From NCBI GenBank assembly GCA_028023455.1, contig JAQFVV010012547.1, forward strand, positions 394,597-458,596: a stretch of DNA of 64,000 bases, given 5' to 3'. This DNA is from Epiperipatus broadwayi (Eukaryota > Onychophora > Udeonychophora > Euonychophora > Peripatidae). Made by a program: the position numbers and the translations under genes. Positions 1-12,018 of this stretch are shown here, piece after piece. Below the pieces are notes generated by a model that saw nothing but the letters and a program-made list of their open reading frames with translations, made no database searches and was not told the DNA's origin. Every line of letters begins with the position of its first letter. Within the stretch, counting starts at the first letter, position 1.

Positions 1-1178
1 ATGCTAACAATTAAAACTTTCTTACAATATGACTTGAGGATAGCTGTACTTTAAGTTACTGTAACTCTTTAAATATTGTCTTTCAAATAATCATCTTACA
101 ATGAAACTGATGTAGTATTGTGTACTAAAAATTGTCATTCTGTCCACATGTTTCCCTATATACTTTTGAAGGGCGAAAAATTTGGGAAGTGTATTTGAGA
201 ATAAAATTGATGCGCAATAATATGTTGACGCACGTTTTGCGTGAGAATCTCTGCGATAATTGTTTTAAATTAGTTTTCAAAATGTAAAAGAAGTGCAATC
301 CAAAAAAATGGTTTGAAAATGAGTTTAAAAGTAATTTAAAAATAAAATGATCCCATTTGAACAAATGTTCGATCGTAAGTTGTTGATCATAAATAGTTTA
401 AAAAATGTCGGCCTGGAATAGTAATAATAGTGTGTTTTTTATAGATAAGAACGCCACTAAGTGGCTAGCCTGTCTAAACGATGAGTTAAATCTATATTTT
501 TAATTAGTTTTTATATTTCTTTAATTAATTGATTTTTACATTTCATTTTAATCTAATCTTTAGCTTAGATTAATCTAATATCTTATCGTCTAGGAATCTT
601 GCAAACTTAATTGCATTCCAAAGCCAATGAGATATGTTCAGAATAGTTTCTTTTATAACAAATTTTATTTTAATATTTTACATTTGTTTATTTTTAGCCA
701 TTTTATTTAACTATTTTAAAAAGGAGAGAATGAGTTTTAAATCTTTTTATTTTAGAAAATTACGTTTTTAAAATCTTAAAATTAATTATATATTTTTTTA
801 AAATTATGAAACATGTAGTGTTATAATATATTATAAATAAAATTTTACTTAGCAAATGATAACATTAGGAAAAACATCTTATTAGTCAATAAATAAATTT
901 TTAGAGAGTGTATTTTAAAATTATAGCTGTTAAAAAATAAAATATGTGAGAAGCAAATAATGAGATGTAAAGACAATAAAGAAAAACGTCAGCTGATTTT
1001 TAGGGATCATTATGAAATTTGAAGAATAGAGTTAGCAGCAGTATTTGCAGAATATTGGAATGATTCTTGAGACATTATGACATGTATTATAATTATTATA
1101 AAATCTTTAAAAAAATCTTATCTATAATTTTAAGAATTTTCAATTTAAAAAAAAAAAAAAAATTTTGATTGTTTATAG
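1..1178 (+). other. Intron sequence upstream of the first visible exon
   Basis: AT-rich, no coding potential that I can support, no clear transposon termini. It ends in an A/T-rich tract followed by TTTATAG, which serves as the acceptor for the exon at 1179. Confidence 0.7.
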
Positions 1179-1362
1179 ATGAATCATTTTATTGACATCA
1201 ATTTCAACTGTTTGGATACAACAATCAATCTCCAAACATGGGTCATGGTACTTGACTTTTTAGGTATGGGTGCCACTGTTCCAAGTGCTGAATCCTCTCC
1301 ATTAAAAACTAATGTGGAATCCAGCATTTCTCATACTGGAAGCATCATTGAAGATAATACAG
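1179..1362 (+). CDS. VPS13D: VPS13D-like exon (first in window)
   Basis: This exon encodes about 61 residues of the VPS13 rod. It contains the segment LDTTINLQTWVMVLDFLGMG, which closely resembles the INLQTW..LLDFFGIGS stretch I recall in human VPS13D. The remaining residues form a Ser/Thr-rich connector (SAESSPLKTNVESS). The acceptor is GTTTATAG just before 1179, and the donor is ACAG|GTAAAAG at 1363. The exon is 184 nt, so it ends in phase 1; the split codon is completed by AA at the start of the next exon to give Glu. The codon phase at its 5' end cannot be checked because the preceding exon is outside the window. The ATG at 1179 is an internal codon, not a start. Confidence 0.85.
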
Positions 1363-4300
1363 GTAAAAGTGCTTTATATTGGTAATTTAGCTATTTGTTT
1401 GTATTTTATGTCTACTTTTTTGGGATTCTTTCTATTTTTTCTTTGTTAATTATTTTTTTAAAATAATTTTATGCAATTTATTGTTAATCTATAATTCAAA
1501 AAAATTACATTAAAAAAGGGCAAAAATAAATAGAATGTAAAAAAAAAAAAAAATTAGTTATAAAATATCAATAGTTGAATTTCTGATAAAAAATACATTT
1601 TAATATAATTATTTAAAAGTAATGATTTTTAATATAATATATATATCAAGTTTTAAAAAGCAGATTAGATTAACTAGATCAGAATTTCCCAACTGTTGCT
1701 CAGCGGACTGACACTGGTCCTCGGCATTCATGCAAAAGTAAAATGAATCATGTTAATCGAGTTTGTATGTCAATTAACGTATATGTATAAAATGTATTGC
1801 ATCAGAAGGTATTTGAATTGGTGTGATGCGTAAATTTCCACTGCAGCTAGATATTTTGCGAGATATTTTATTTCATGTTAATGTGTTACTTGTTTTACTA
1901 ATTATTTGTAAATTTTTTATATATTTATTTTATTTGCCTTTTTTTTTATTTATTTGTAATCAATATAATAATAATAATAAAAAAAACTTTTGCAAAATAA
2001 CTTATTTTGTAAACTTGCTAGTCCACGAAATTGTTCTAGCTCATTTGATGGTCTGCTAAAGAAAAAGGTAAAGAAACACTGAACTAAATAACAAGAGTTC
2101 TATAACCAAATAATAATATTTAATCATCTTTGCATTATTTATCATCCTTTTAACATGATTTAGGTTAATACTATAAATTGTAATAAATTACTATGTAAAT
2201 TATAGTAAATTATTAATAATTTATTTATATTTTATAATTAAGAATAAAAATGTTTTGTTTTTCATAGAATGGCATAACAGGCTAGTTGTTAAAATAATTT
2301 ATCATGAAATACAGAATTATAAGATTTTCTGTTTATGTTATAAAGCCATTTTAAGATTATTCATATATTTCATACTAATATTGAAGTTCTTGTAATATAG
2401 AGGAATATTAATAACTCTGTTTAATGGCTCTTATGTACCACTGATTTTAATCAAGCAAAGGCACTTAATTTAGCCATTTAACTTTTTTCACATCAGTTTA
2501 GTATATTTAAGAAATATTTTTTAAATACTTATTCATATAGATTATGACAATTCACAGCCAGCACTGTTATTGATGCAGCACAACATCACTTGTTTCTTTC
2601 TGTTTACTACAATAAGCAAAAATTTGTTTTTTCTCCCTCTACTTTAAAGCTAGTGACTGCTAGAATAGAGAAAGAAGAAATACTAACATCAGCTTTTATT
2701 AAAATGGGATAATTAAAGAAGAAAAAAAAAAGAATCAAGGTTGGCAAATAATTGAGTAATAAGAAATAGATGAGTTTATTGTGAATATAATGGTTTTTGA
2801 AGGAGGACATGTTTAACTTGATTAACAGAAATTTTAAGCATATAGTCTATATACAGAAACTTTTGACTTTGTTTAAAAAGATACTATTTTACATCACATC
2901 ACATATTATTTTTGAAAATTGAATTATTCATATTGCAATGTGGTATGCATTTAATTTATTGATTTGTTTTTAATATCAAAGTCAATAATCTTTCAGAATC
3001 TGTATTTTGAAAAACCTTGTTTAATTTACAATGCTTAATTTATAAAATTTGTACTCTTCTTTAGAACAGTACTTAACTGATAAAAGTCAACAGCTCAAAA
3101 CTAGTGTGGGGATTTGATTGGCACTATATCATCTGTTATCCAGTGATTACTTATGCTTATGTAGATAGCTCATAAGAGAATTGCTGCTGTTAATGTTGAA
3201 TTTAAATATGTTATTGAAGTTATATGATGCTTTATCTTATATGTCAAATAAAATAGTTATGTATCTCAAATAGAAATGATAAGGTATCTTATAAAAATTA
3301 GAAATAATAAGATCAAAGTAGCAGCAGATAGCTATGTGCATCTTTAGTAAAAGATCTTTAAATGAATTAAATTTTAAATTTGAATCCAGAAAACTAAAAT
3401 CATAGTTTCAATCTAGATTTATGCAAGAAAGTATTAAAGAGAAGAAAATTTGAATGAATTAGAGTAAAAATGGAATCAATATTAACTGGTATATGATAAA
3501 CTATGGAGGATTGAAAGAGTAAAAAACTTTATATATATATATATAAAGTTTACATACTCTGGTAGAATATATTTTAATATATATATACATATTGTATTAT
3601 ATCGAAATTGAAAGTGATAGAACTATCAGACTAAGCTTTATAGTTACAAAAGTTTATAAAATAATATCATATAGAGTATAAGTAAAAATAATTATTTGAA
3701 GAAATTCATTAAAAAGATAAACTATACGTTAAAAGTATATGTTATGTATTCAACCACAAGGCTGAATGCCCACAAAATAACCAAAATATAGACTATAAGT
3801 TTTAAAAAACAACATCAAATAAAAGATGAAAATATATTTATTTACATTAATATACATAACACATTATATACATATGCGCCATCTGTAATTCTGTGACTAC
3901 TAACATATGACCACCCAGCAGTAATTCCTGCACATATATCTACCTAAAGTTCTGCATTTACTCATGTGATCAAATCAGTCCTTGAATTGGAGGACTATTT
4001 CCCATTAAATGCTAAGACTCCCCATGGTTAAACACTAACCACTGTCTTCACTATTCTCAGATCTGAGTAAAAAAACTAAAAAATAGTTTATACTCACAGT
4101 CTGATTTTGCACATTCTCATGAGCCTTATCATGTATATTCAAATAAAAATAAGACAGGTGTGGTCTGTTTAAGTTTCCTATCTGGCTGTTTGCACCTACA
4201 GAGGCTTGGTCTCTGGGATGATGTCCCTCATAGCAGAAAAGGTGCTACAACTTTTCCAACAGTTTTTTCTTTGGGCACCATCATATGAAGGGTAAGAAAA

Positions 4301-7242
4301 AGCTACTGCTCTTTACTGCACACACACTATTTATACCTTTTCGCAGTTTAATATCCGATATTAATTATTATAAAAGGTAATAGCTTTTTACATTAAGCTA
4401 TCCCTCCTTTTCCCAGTAATGCATCTTTTCACAAATTATCATCAAGCTTTTAATTGTATCAGTGTACATTCCCTTCACCAGCAATTAGTCTTTCAAATAT
4501 TGATTTGATCCTTCCTCTGTACTTTTTTATTTAATTACTTTAAAATAGCTTAATGTTCTAATTAAACAATAATTGCCTTTTCTATACTTAAATCCATTAA
4601 GCTTTTCCGGCATTAATATTCACATTTCTTTTATCTATCAGCAATCTTTTTTCATTGCTTTTAACTACAATATCTTCCTATATTTAAGTTTTTATTTTTT
4701 CTGAAGTCACAAATCCTAGCCTTATGACTTATGCAAATTACGTTAGTAAAGCAATATTTTTTCCCAAATATAACAGTATAATAGATTTTAATGTTAAAAT
4801 TGTTAACAACAAGATATTAAGTATCATTTAGGAAATTTGTGTTTATTTACAGAAGTGTTAGAGGAAATTCTCTTATAGAATTTGCTGAACAAAACATATT
4901 TTTGATCATAACTTTTTTTATTATATTATCAAAAACAGCATTAACAAAAAAAAAACAAAAACAAATGGAAAATAGTCATGGCAAAGTTCCATTGTAGGAA
5001 TAGAAGAATTATATTGTATGTTCATAATAGACATCAATATTTAAATTGACCTACTGTTTATATGTGTGCTTTTTATGTTTTTTTTTAAAGGCATGTAAAT
5101 CAAATAGGCAACAGATTACTATAGTCAAAAGGTAATCCATAATTATCATTAATGGTAGTTTGCACTTGCTTGCCGCCTTTTTAATATTTATTTTAGTATT
5201 GGAATTTTAAAACATGAAATGCAAATAATTTATACATTTATGTCACTGTGAAATATTTATTAATATATAATTAATTTAGTAGTAAATTTCTAGATATATA
5301 CTTTTTTTTGTTCAGTATCAAAAAGGTAAAATTCTTTCCAAATTTTATTAATCTATCCAATTAAAATGGGTTCAGTTAAAGATGTAATATTTACAGAATT
5401 ATTTTAAGAAAGCTTACAGGACTACCTACTTTTTCATAATATTATTTTTAATAAGAGTTCATTATGCTATAACGTTTTCTTAAAAATTGTTTAATATATC
5501 TTGGCATATACATATATTATTAGCATTATTTCACGTCAATGATTGATGTCTTAAAAAATTCTTGCTGAAATAAAAATAAATATTAGTGCAGATTATCTTG
5601 CTGCATTTGTCTAGAAAAAAATTTCAGATTTTCTCTTAATATTTCATTTATTTTTTTAAGTTAACATTTTAAAGATTAATTTAAACATTAATATGTTTTT
5701 TTTCTAGGCTGTTGAGCAATAGAAGTTAATCATAACTAATGACCATCTTTTAATATTATTTGTTTTAGATTTATATTCCAGTGGATTACAGTGGCCTAAT
5801 GATTTTTTTAGAAAAAGAATAAATCGATGAAATTTCTGTCTAAATAAAGAAATTCATTGCATTTTATTTGTGAACAATATTAAATTTTAAAAAGATTTTA
5901 TTTACAAATGTAAATATATAATTTTGTTTTTTGCTGTGATGGAAGTAGGTTTATATTTGATTTGAAGATTTATATTTCAGTATAATCCATTTAAGATTAT
6001 AATGGTTACTGGATCTATTCATTCATTATTTTTATGGTCATGACTTTGCACATCATGAATCAATATATCTTTATAATTTATCTCATCATAATGTAGAAAT
6101 AGCCTCAACCAAAAAGATTTATCCATGAAGACTTTTATTTATAATTATGTGTGGGTATGATATGGATTTTCACTAAAATTAAATTGGCAAGCAAAAGCAG
6201 AATATGCTTTGGGGATACAATTTTATATGTAAATTACTTTAGATATTTGTAATATAAGTACTTTCTTAAATATTCATAAAATTGGTGTAGAGAGTTGTGG
6301 GGAGGATTTAGTCTTTGCAGTGTGTTTTTTAAACATTTTTTAATTATATATATAATATATTCGTATATTTATACATATTGATAGCTATTATTCTTTTCTA
6401 TTAAAAGTCGATATTTTATTGAATCAGCAAATACATATCAATGATATTAGGAATAATTTGCATAGTTTCTAATTTTTTCTATATGTATCCGTAATTTTTA
6501 AATGATTTTAGAGATACCAATGTTAGAGTCATAAAGCCTGGACTTTGTCAATTTTATTGGCTCTCAATATTTTATCAGCGACCACAAAATTATTGATCTA
6601 GAATCCTCATAAATGTCGTATGTGCAACGTTTTCTCTAAATATGCTTTTCCCTTGAATATTGACATATTCATTAAAAATAAAAGGACTTATGGTGCAATC
6701 TTTCCAAATACTACCAGTTACACTATTTTTGTTTTGTTTTTTTTTTTGCTTCTATATATGCGGAGACTAGTAGTGATTGTTCAGTCATTTTACTTTTATC
6801 TTTTTTTTTTTTTTTATAAAAAATTTACCACTAAACAAAATATTTGTTTGGTAGTTGTCATTTTCATTGGTTGGAATCATCTTCATTTAATATTTGTAGA
6901 AGTTAAAATTTATATTAAAGCCATTTGTGAGACTTAAGTACAAATTATTTTAATAGGCAGTTGCTGGAATTTTTTTTATAACTCTTGCTGCAAAAAATAA
7001 AAAAAACAACAGATACTATATCACTGTCAAGTTATTGTATAGGGATCCTGTATTTTTGTAAACATTTTATAACTAGTCTATTACTGCAGCATTTGTGTTA
7101 TTAAGTCACAATTTAGATGTAATCTTTTAAATTTTGCAGTGACTTCTTGTTGATTTTGATTATCTATGAGAAGAGTTATTTGGATTTGTTTTTCTTATTC
7201 AGATACATCATGATTTATAAAAGTATAAAAAATATTCATTAA
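1363..7242 (+). other. Intron 1, first part: AT-rich with no resolved element
   Basis: About 5.9 kb of AT-rich sequence with short A/T runs. A perfect (TA)-rich palindrome around 3526-3550 and a less AT-rich patch at about 3870-4330 stand out in composition, but I could not assign them to a family. A patch at about 1683-1760 loosely resembles a hAT end (CCCAACTG near its start) without a recognisable partner. The open frames here look random (poly-Leu/Phe/Ile). Confidence 0.6.
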
Positions 7243-9019
7243 ACTTATTTTGCTGAACTTATAAAGGACCACCCTAATTTTTATATATATTTAATAAGGT
7301 AATTTGTTTTTGACCCAATGCACATCAATATACCATTTTAGCGGCCTTAACGTACGGCTGACACTACAATAGGTGTTGTTTGAGCCAAAACAGGCCGCCT
7401 AAAGGCTGACGTATTCTACTATTACGTAATGAAATACTACGCCCGTTGCATTGCAACTGTATTCTTCAAGTGAGTGCTATTGAACTCTTGCTATGGTCTT
7501 ATTTGATGGTGGTCATATTTGAAAGAGGTGAAACTCTCCAAAAATTCATTGTCGGAATTTTTTTAGAAAACATTGTGGAATTAGTATTACATATCAAGAA
7601 ATGTCATGTCATCGTGCATGCTTCCCTATGGTTTTGAACTGCACACAACTTCCAAAAGTTATTCTTTGCAGCAGTTTTTCCCGATTTCACATGCAAATGC
7701 AAGTTTACACGTGAATCCTTGTGAGAACAGTAAAATGTCATCTGCAAGTTGTCAAAATTGATTGAAGCTGAGAGTGAATTACTGGCCACAGAAGTTGATG
7801 AAGTGACTGTTTTATTTTTGTTCCGTGTTATTTTATTTGCTTGTTACTTTTGACTGCTGTATTTTTTATGCCCCCCAAAATGGTGTTATTTTACTTATTT
7901 TGGTCACAACTTGTCCAAAGTTTCATTTATTTTTGATTCCATAAATTATTTCATTGGAAACTGTTGTTGTTGTTTTTGTTGTTCACATGATTCTAAAGTA
8001 GGTAGGTAACATTTTATTTAAAAAGAAAGAAATGTTTAAGAGTTTTTTCAAAAGACCAAAAAATAATTATAAACAACTGTGCAGTAACATAAATGTTCAT
8101 AAAGAAAATCAAAAAAGAAGTCGATAATTAAAAATCAAAACAACCCCCCCCCCCTTAAAAAAAAGTTCTATAAAAACGAACTGTTTATGTCTTTTTTAAA
8201 AAGGCCAAAAAATTAAGCAAGAACTTTTTGCTATCATATAAAGGTTTCTGTAGCATAAATAAACATTTGGAAAAAAAAAAGCCTCGTAATAAATTAAAAA
8301 AAAAAAAAGACGACACTTAAAACTCAAAACAACCCCTCCCCTCCACGCTCTATAATGCAAGTGTTGGTTTATTCAAAAGTACCGAATTGTTTAAGTCTTT
8401 CAAATAAAAACATTAAAAAAAAAAGAAGATAATTTAAAAGCAAACCAACTCCCCTCCATCATCTAAAAACAGTGTTTATTAATAATAAAAAAAACTTACC
8501 CTTTTAGGTAAAGAAAGTTGAAAAAAAAAAGTTATTGTAGTATTGTGTAAAGAAATCAATGGACTGTTAGTCAATAATTTAAAAGCAAACCAACACCCCT
8601 ACACCATCTAAAAACAAAGTGTTTATTTATTAAAAAAATGAAACTAAAAAAAAAAAACGAGTGAAAAAAAAAAATCTTTGGTTTACCATAATATTATGTA
8701 AAGAAACCGAAGGATCATTAATCGATAATTTAAAAGCAAACCAACACCCCTACACCATCTAAAAACAAAGTATTTGTTTATTAAACAATAAACAAAAAAA
8801 AAAAAACCGAGTGAAAAAACAAAATAAGTCTCTGGTGGTTTACCGCAATATTATGGAAATCTTTTACCGTAATATTATGTAAACAAACAGTGGCCCGTGA
8901 ATCGGTATATTGATGTGCATTGGGTGAAAAACAGCACCATCAAATAGTAGGGTTCAGTATACATACTTATATTGCTGAACTTATAAAGGACCACCCTAAT
9001 TTTTATATATATTTAATAA
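7243..9019. mobile_element. TIR element with internal tandem repeats, between 55-bp direct repeats
   Basis: Two nearly identical 55-bp direct repeats (7243-7297 and 8965-9019, one mismatch seen) enclose 1.7 kb. Just inside them are inverted repeats of about 30 bp, at 7305-7334 and 8906-8935, sharing the core CCCAATGCACATCAATATAC with one mismatch. The left interior (7340-7450) is CpG-containing, unlike the surrounding intron. The right interior has degenerate tandem repeats. No transposase frame is visible, so the element is non-autonomous. The 55-bp repeats are too long for an ordinary DNA-transposon target duplication, so the outer boundary is uncertain: either they are part of the element or a duplication accompanied insertion. 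Confidence 0.6.
8100..8880. repeat. Degenerate tandem repeat inside the TIR element
   Basis: Five copies of a unit carrying AAAGCAAACCAACACCCCT or a variant occur at about 8136, 8325, 8441, 8586 and 8737. Each is followed by a C-rich patch and an A-rich tract. Spacing is 116-189 bp; the last two units are the best conserved. Runs of C and A interrupt the units and suggest slippage. Confidence 0.65.
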
Positions 9020-9092
9020 TAATTAAGTTATGATTATTTTTTTGAAAGTTAGTTATCATTTAAGTTTTGATGTTACTTACTCATAAAATGAA

Positions 9093-9205
9093 CAAATTTT
9101 AAAATATTATCTACACAGTTTTTCTTTTAAAAAATAGTTTATAATTTTCCATATATATAAACAAATACACCAAACTTCTTAAAAACTTGTTTTTATATGA
9201 TTCAC
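9093..9205 (-). repeat. Dispersed ~110-bp repeat, inverse copy of 13456-13610
   Basis: The segment with TTTCCATATATATAAACAAA and CACCAAACTTCTTAAAAACT reappears in reverse complement inside the hAT element at about 13500-13605. There it sits as an insertion absent from the sister hAT copy, so this is a small mobile repeat of its own. Confidence 0.6.
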
Positions 9206-9399
9206 TTTTGACCATTTTGTAATATAGTCTTTTTCAAGGAACACTAAAAAATAAAAATATATAATAATAAATATAAAATGTCACATATTCCAAACAAATC
9301 CAAAAACATTAAAAAATACTAAAAAATTCTCTTTATATTTTTTCTATTACAAACAGTCTCAAAACTCAATTTTTTTACAATTATATACCCAATAAACGG

Positions 9400-10213
9400 G
9401 AAGATACTATTGGTGATTATCGATGCATATTCAAAGTGGACAGAATGTAGAATAGTGGACAGAGTGTAGAATAGTGAAAGATGTTAGTGCCAATGAAACT
9501 GTTAAGATACTAAGTTCAGTGTTTGCCTGCTACAGACTGCCAGAAACAACTGTGTCTGACAATGGAATGGCATTTACGGCTAAAGAAACTGAAGGATATT
9601 TCCAGAAGAATAGTATCAAACACATATTGATAACAGCTTACCACCCGAAGTCAAATAGACTGGCCGAAAAGGCGGTACAGAATATAAAGAAAGCCTTAAG
9701 AAAACTAGATAACCAGGATCTTCAGAGTGCTATCAATGATGCAATGCTACACCAACACTCAACGCCATCGACAACTACAGGAAAGTCACCAGCAGAATTA
9801 CTAATGGGCAGGAAATTGCCCATTAAATTATCATTACTGCTTCCAAACCCCACCGAAAAAATGGATAGTGAAAATTATACATTTTTGCAAAGGGAGATAG
9901 AGTTTGGGTCTGAGATATGCTACGGAAAAAATGGGTAGAAGGGATAATTACAAGACCGTTATGCCAGCACATAGTAATCATCCAGTTACAAGATGGCACA
10001 ACATATAGAAGACACATAAACCATCTCAGACATTGCGTGGTAGAAGAACTGCAAATGTTGATGCATATTCCAAGTGAAGTACGATTGCAGGACCAAGAGA
10101 AATTGGATATAGAGCAACAAGCAGAAACAGAAGAAGAGACATCACCTGACAATAATGAAATAGACTTGATTCCTATGCCAAAGCCAGACGAAAGAACAAT
10201 GGATATACACTGA
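9400..10213 (+). pseudogene. Gypsy integrase remnant
   Basis: The frame at 9474-9938 and the sequence just before it show the integrase catalytic core: an Asp in IDAYSKWTE (about 9420-9447), a second Asp in VSDNG, and the Glu region at NRLAEKAVQN, followed by SPAELLMGRKLP, a hallmark of Gypsy integrases. A frame change near 9900-9940 moves into 9917-10213, whose GTTYRRHINHLRH motif is the usual C-terminal integrase segment. A 19-bp tandem duplication at 9438-9475 (TGGACAGARTGTAGAATAG twice) disrupts the frame after the first Asp. The frame breaks and the missing N-terminus make this a dead copy. Confidence 0.8.
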
Positions 10214-10295
10214 CCAAAAAGGAAGATACAAAAGCCATACAAATTGAGAGACTATGTCTAAAAAAGAGAAGCTATTTCTGGAATAAGGGGAAGAG

Positions 10296-10625
10296 TGTTA
10301 TGTATATAGAGTAATAACAATTAATAATGGTTATAGATTGTCAAGCTGATTTCTTAACTAAAACAACTAGTGTATATAGAATAAAACAAGTCAGTGGAAC
10401 CCGGATCTAACGTCTGACAGATACAGGTTACCAACAACTCCAGAAATAGAAAGAAAGAAAACGAGACTGACATGTGACAGGTATAAAAACACTAGTCAAA
10501 AGACTCTTGAGGTCTTTTTCCTGTTACAGTGCTGGCGGATGTGTGTTCAAGAGGCTATAGGACTTTTTGGAAAAAAAAGTGCACAAATGAATTAAATACA
10601 ATAAAAAAGCTCTTTCAAGTTTACA
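10296..10625 (+). repeat. 3' LTR of the truncated Gypsy element
   Basis: It begins TGTTATG directly after the purine tract GGGGAAGAG and most likely ends at TTTACA (10625), giving 330 bp with TG...CA ends. A TATAAAA box at 10482-10488 and an AATAAA-like A-rich stretch near 10600 fit U3 and R/U5. No second LTR is in the window to confirm the right end. Confidence 0.6.
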
Positions 10626-11428
10626 CTGAAATGTAATAAATTAAAGATAATATCAATATGGTTCATCCGCATCAAAAATGTTGAAAACATTAAATTAATA
10701 TGATTTATTTTTGATACTGAGTGCCCTGTCAAAGATTACTGTTATATTTAAAATAATGTAATGGTTACTTTTGCAACAGTGCTCTGCACCAAAAATCTAT
10801 TAAGGTTATATTTTATTCACTATTTTCTTTGTATGAAGTGGTATTAGTACTATCTTTAATTTTTAACGTGTATGTGTGTGTTTGTATTTAATAAAGGTTG
10901 CCATGATATAGAAATAATACATTTTCTTGCCATTTGAACTATTTAGATTGGATAATCCTTGAAGTTTTTTCAAGTTCTAATCAGGCTTAGGTTTGTACTT
11001 GTTTGTAAATTGATCATATCTAACTATTCTTAGGGAGGTATTAAAATAAGAATGAAGAATGCAAAATCTCACCATCTAGTAATTGGCAAGGTTTTGGTTA
11101 TAATGCTTTCTCCTTCATTGTTCCTTAATGAGATATTATTAGAAAAGCCTTTGCTCTTTAGTGAACTATTGAAAGACTGTTTATCTATTTTTAATATAAT
11201 ATATGTGTGTATATATTATATTTATATAGTATACAAATTATTTTATAAAAATATTTTTTTTAGCAAATTGTTATTTTCAACAATTCATCTTTTAATAAAT
11301 TTATAATTATTAACCAATCTGTGTCAAGTTGGAAATTATTACATTTTGTCTAACTTTAGGCATAGGCTTTAAATTTATTAATATTCAAATATATCTATTA
11401 TATGTATATGATACACTTGTATTTATAG
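10626..11428 (+). other. Intron 1, last part
   Basis: AT-rich intron with no supported feature. It ends with an acceptor TTTATAG at 11422-11428. A conserved-looking frame upstream of the acceptor is intronic read-through. Confidence 0.6.
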
Positions 11429-11693
11429 AAGATACATTGACAGAAGATTGGATTAACTCTGAGTTGAATTTATCAGTTTGGAGCTTAACACTCATCCTGA
11501 ATAAACCTAATTATGAATTAGCCAAAGCCTCCATTTCAAACTTTTCTGCTCACGTTTCATTAAAAGAAGGGAATATTGCCATGAATGGAAAGCTAGGCAA
11601 TATGTCAATTTTAGATTTAACTCCAAATGGTTGTATGTATCGAGAACGCTTCACAACACAAGGCCAAGAAGCTCTTGAATTTGAGATTTTCAA
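11429..11693 (+). CDS. VPS13D: VPS13D-like exon (second in window)
   Basis: The 265-nt exon encodes about 88 residues and matches the VPS13 rod pattern: LTLILNKPNYELAKASISNF, then LGNMSILDLTPNG and YRERFTTQGQEALEF. The human protein, as I recall it, has the same order with LVLNK..SELAKANV and YRERFTTSGEEAL. It begins by completing a Glu codon from the previous exon (phase 1) and ends in phase 2 after TTC AA, before GTAAGAT. The next exon supplies A to make Lys and continues with Tyr, reproducing the expected Phe-Lys-Tyr. This fixes the donor at 11694. Confidence 0.92.
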
Positions 11694-12018
11694 GTAAGAT
11701 AAACATACATATATTATATAAAATTATTATTATTACTTTATTTTAAAATCAAATAATCTATTTAATATGTAATAAAATGTATTAATAAATTGTAGAACGA
11801 GTTATATATTTAGTCGTTTCCCCCCCTCCCCAGTGTAAATTGAAAATTATAGAGCTAATTTCAGTATTTTGTTTTAATATATATATATAGGAAATAATTA
11901 ATATAAAACATTTATTAACACAATCCTGTTTCTGAATTGTAATAATAATAAAAAAACATTGTGCAGTTATAAGTAAAACGTACAAAAAAATAAATGAATA
12001 AATAAAGATATTTTAGAT

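Larger units (their letters stand above)
9390..10625 (+). mobile_element. Gypsy-type LTR retrotransposon, 5'-truncated
   Basis: Only the integrase end of pol, a polypurine tract and the 3' LTR remain. Sense is plus. The left boundary is approximate (first recognisable integrase residues at about 9400), and gag, protease, reverse transcriptase and 5' LTR are missing. The order integrase, GGGGAAGAG purine tract, then TG-starting LTR is typical of Ty3/Gypsy elements. The element lies in intron 1 of the host gene, in the same orientation. Confidence 0.8.

Noticed and set aside
1683-1760. Possible hAT MITE end near TTCCCAACTG
   Set aside because: No matching inverted end or target duplication could be found downstream.
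3526-3550. Perfect (TA)-rich palindrome as a terminator or hairpin element
   Set aside because: Simple AT repeat; bacterial-type terminators do not apply here and no element boundary was found.
6620-6937. 105-codon frame in intron 1
   Set aside because: Phe/Leu-rich from poly-T; no start context, domain or similarity recognised.
9823-10242. 139-codon minus-strand frame rich in Cys and Ser
   Set aside because: Antisense of the Gypsy integrase C-terminus.
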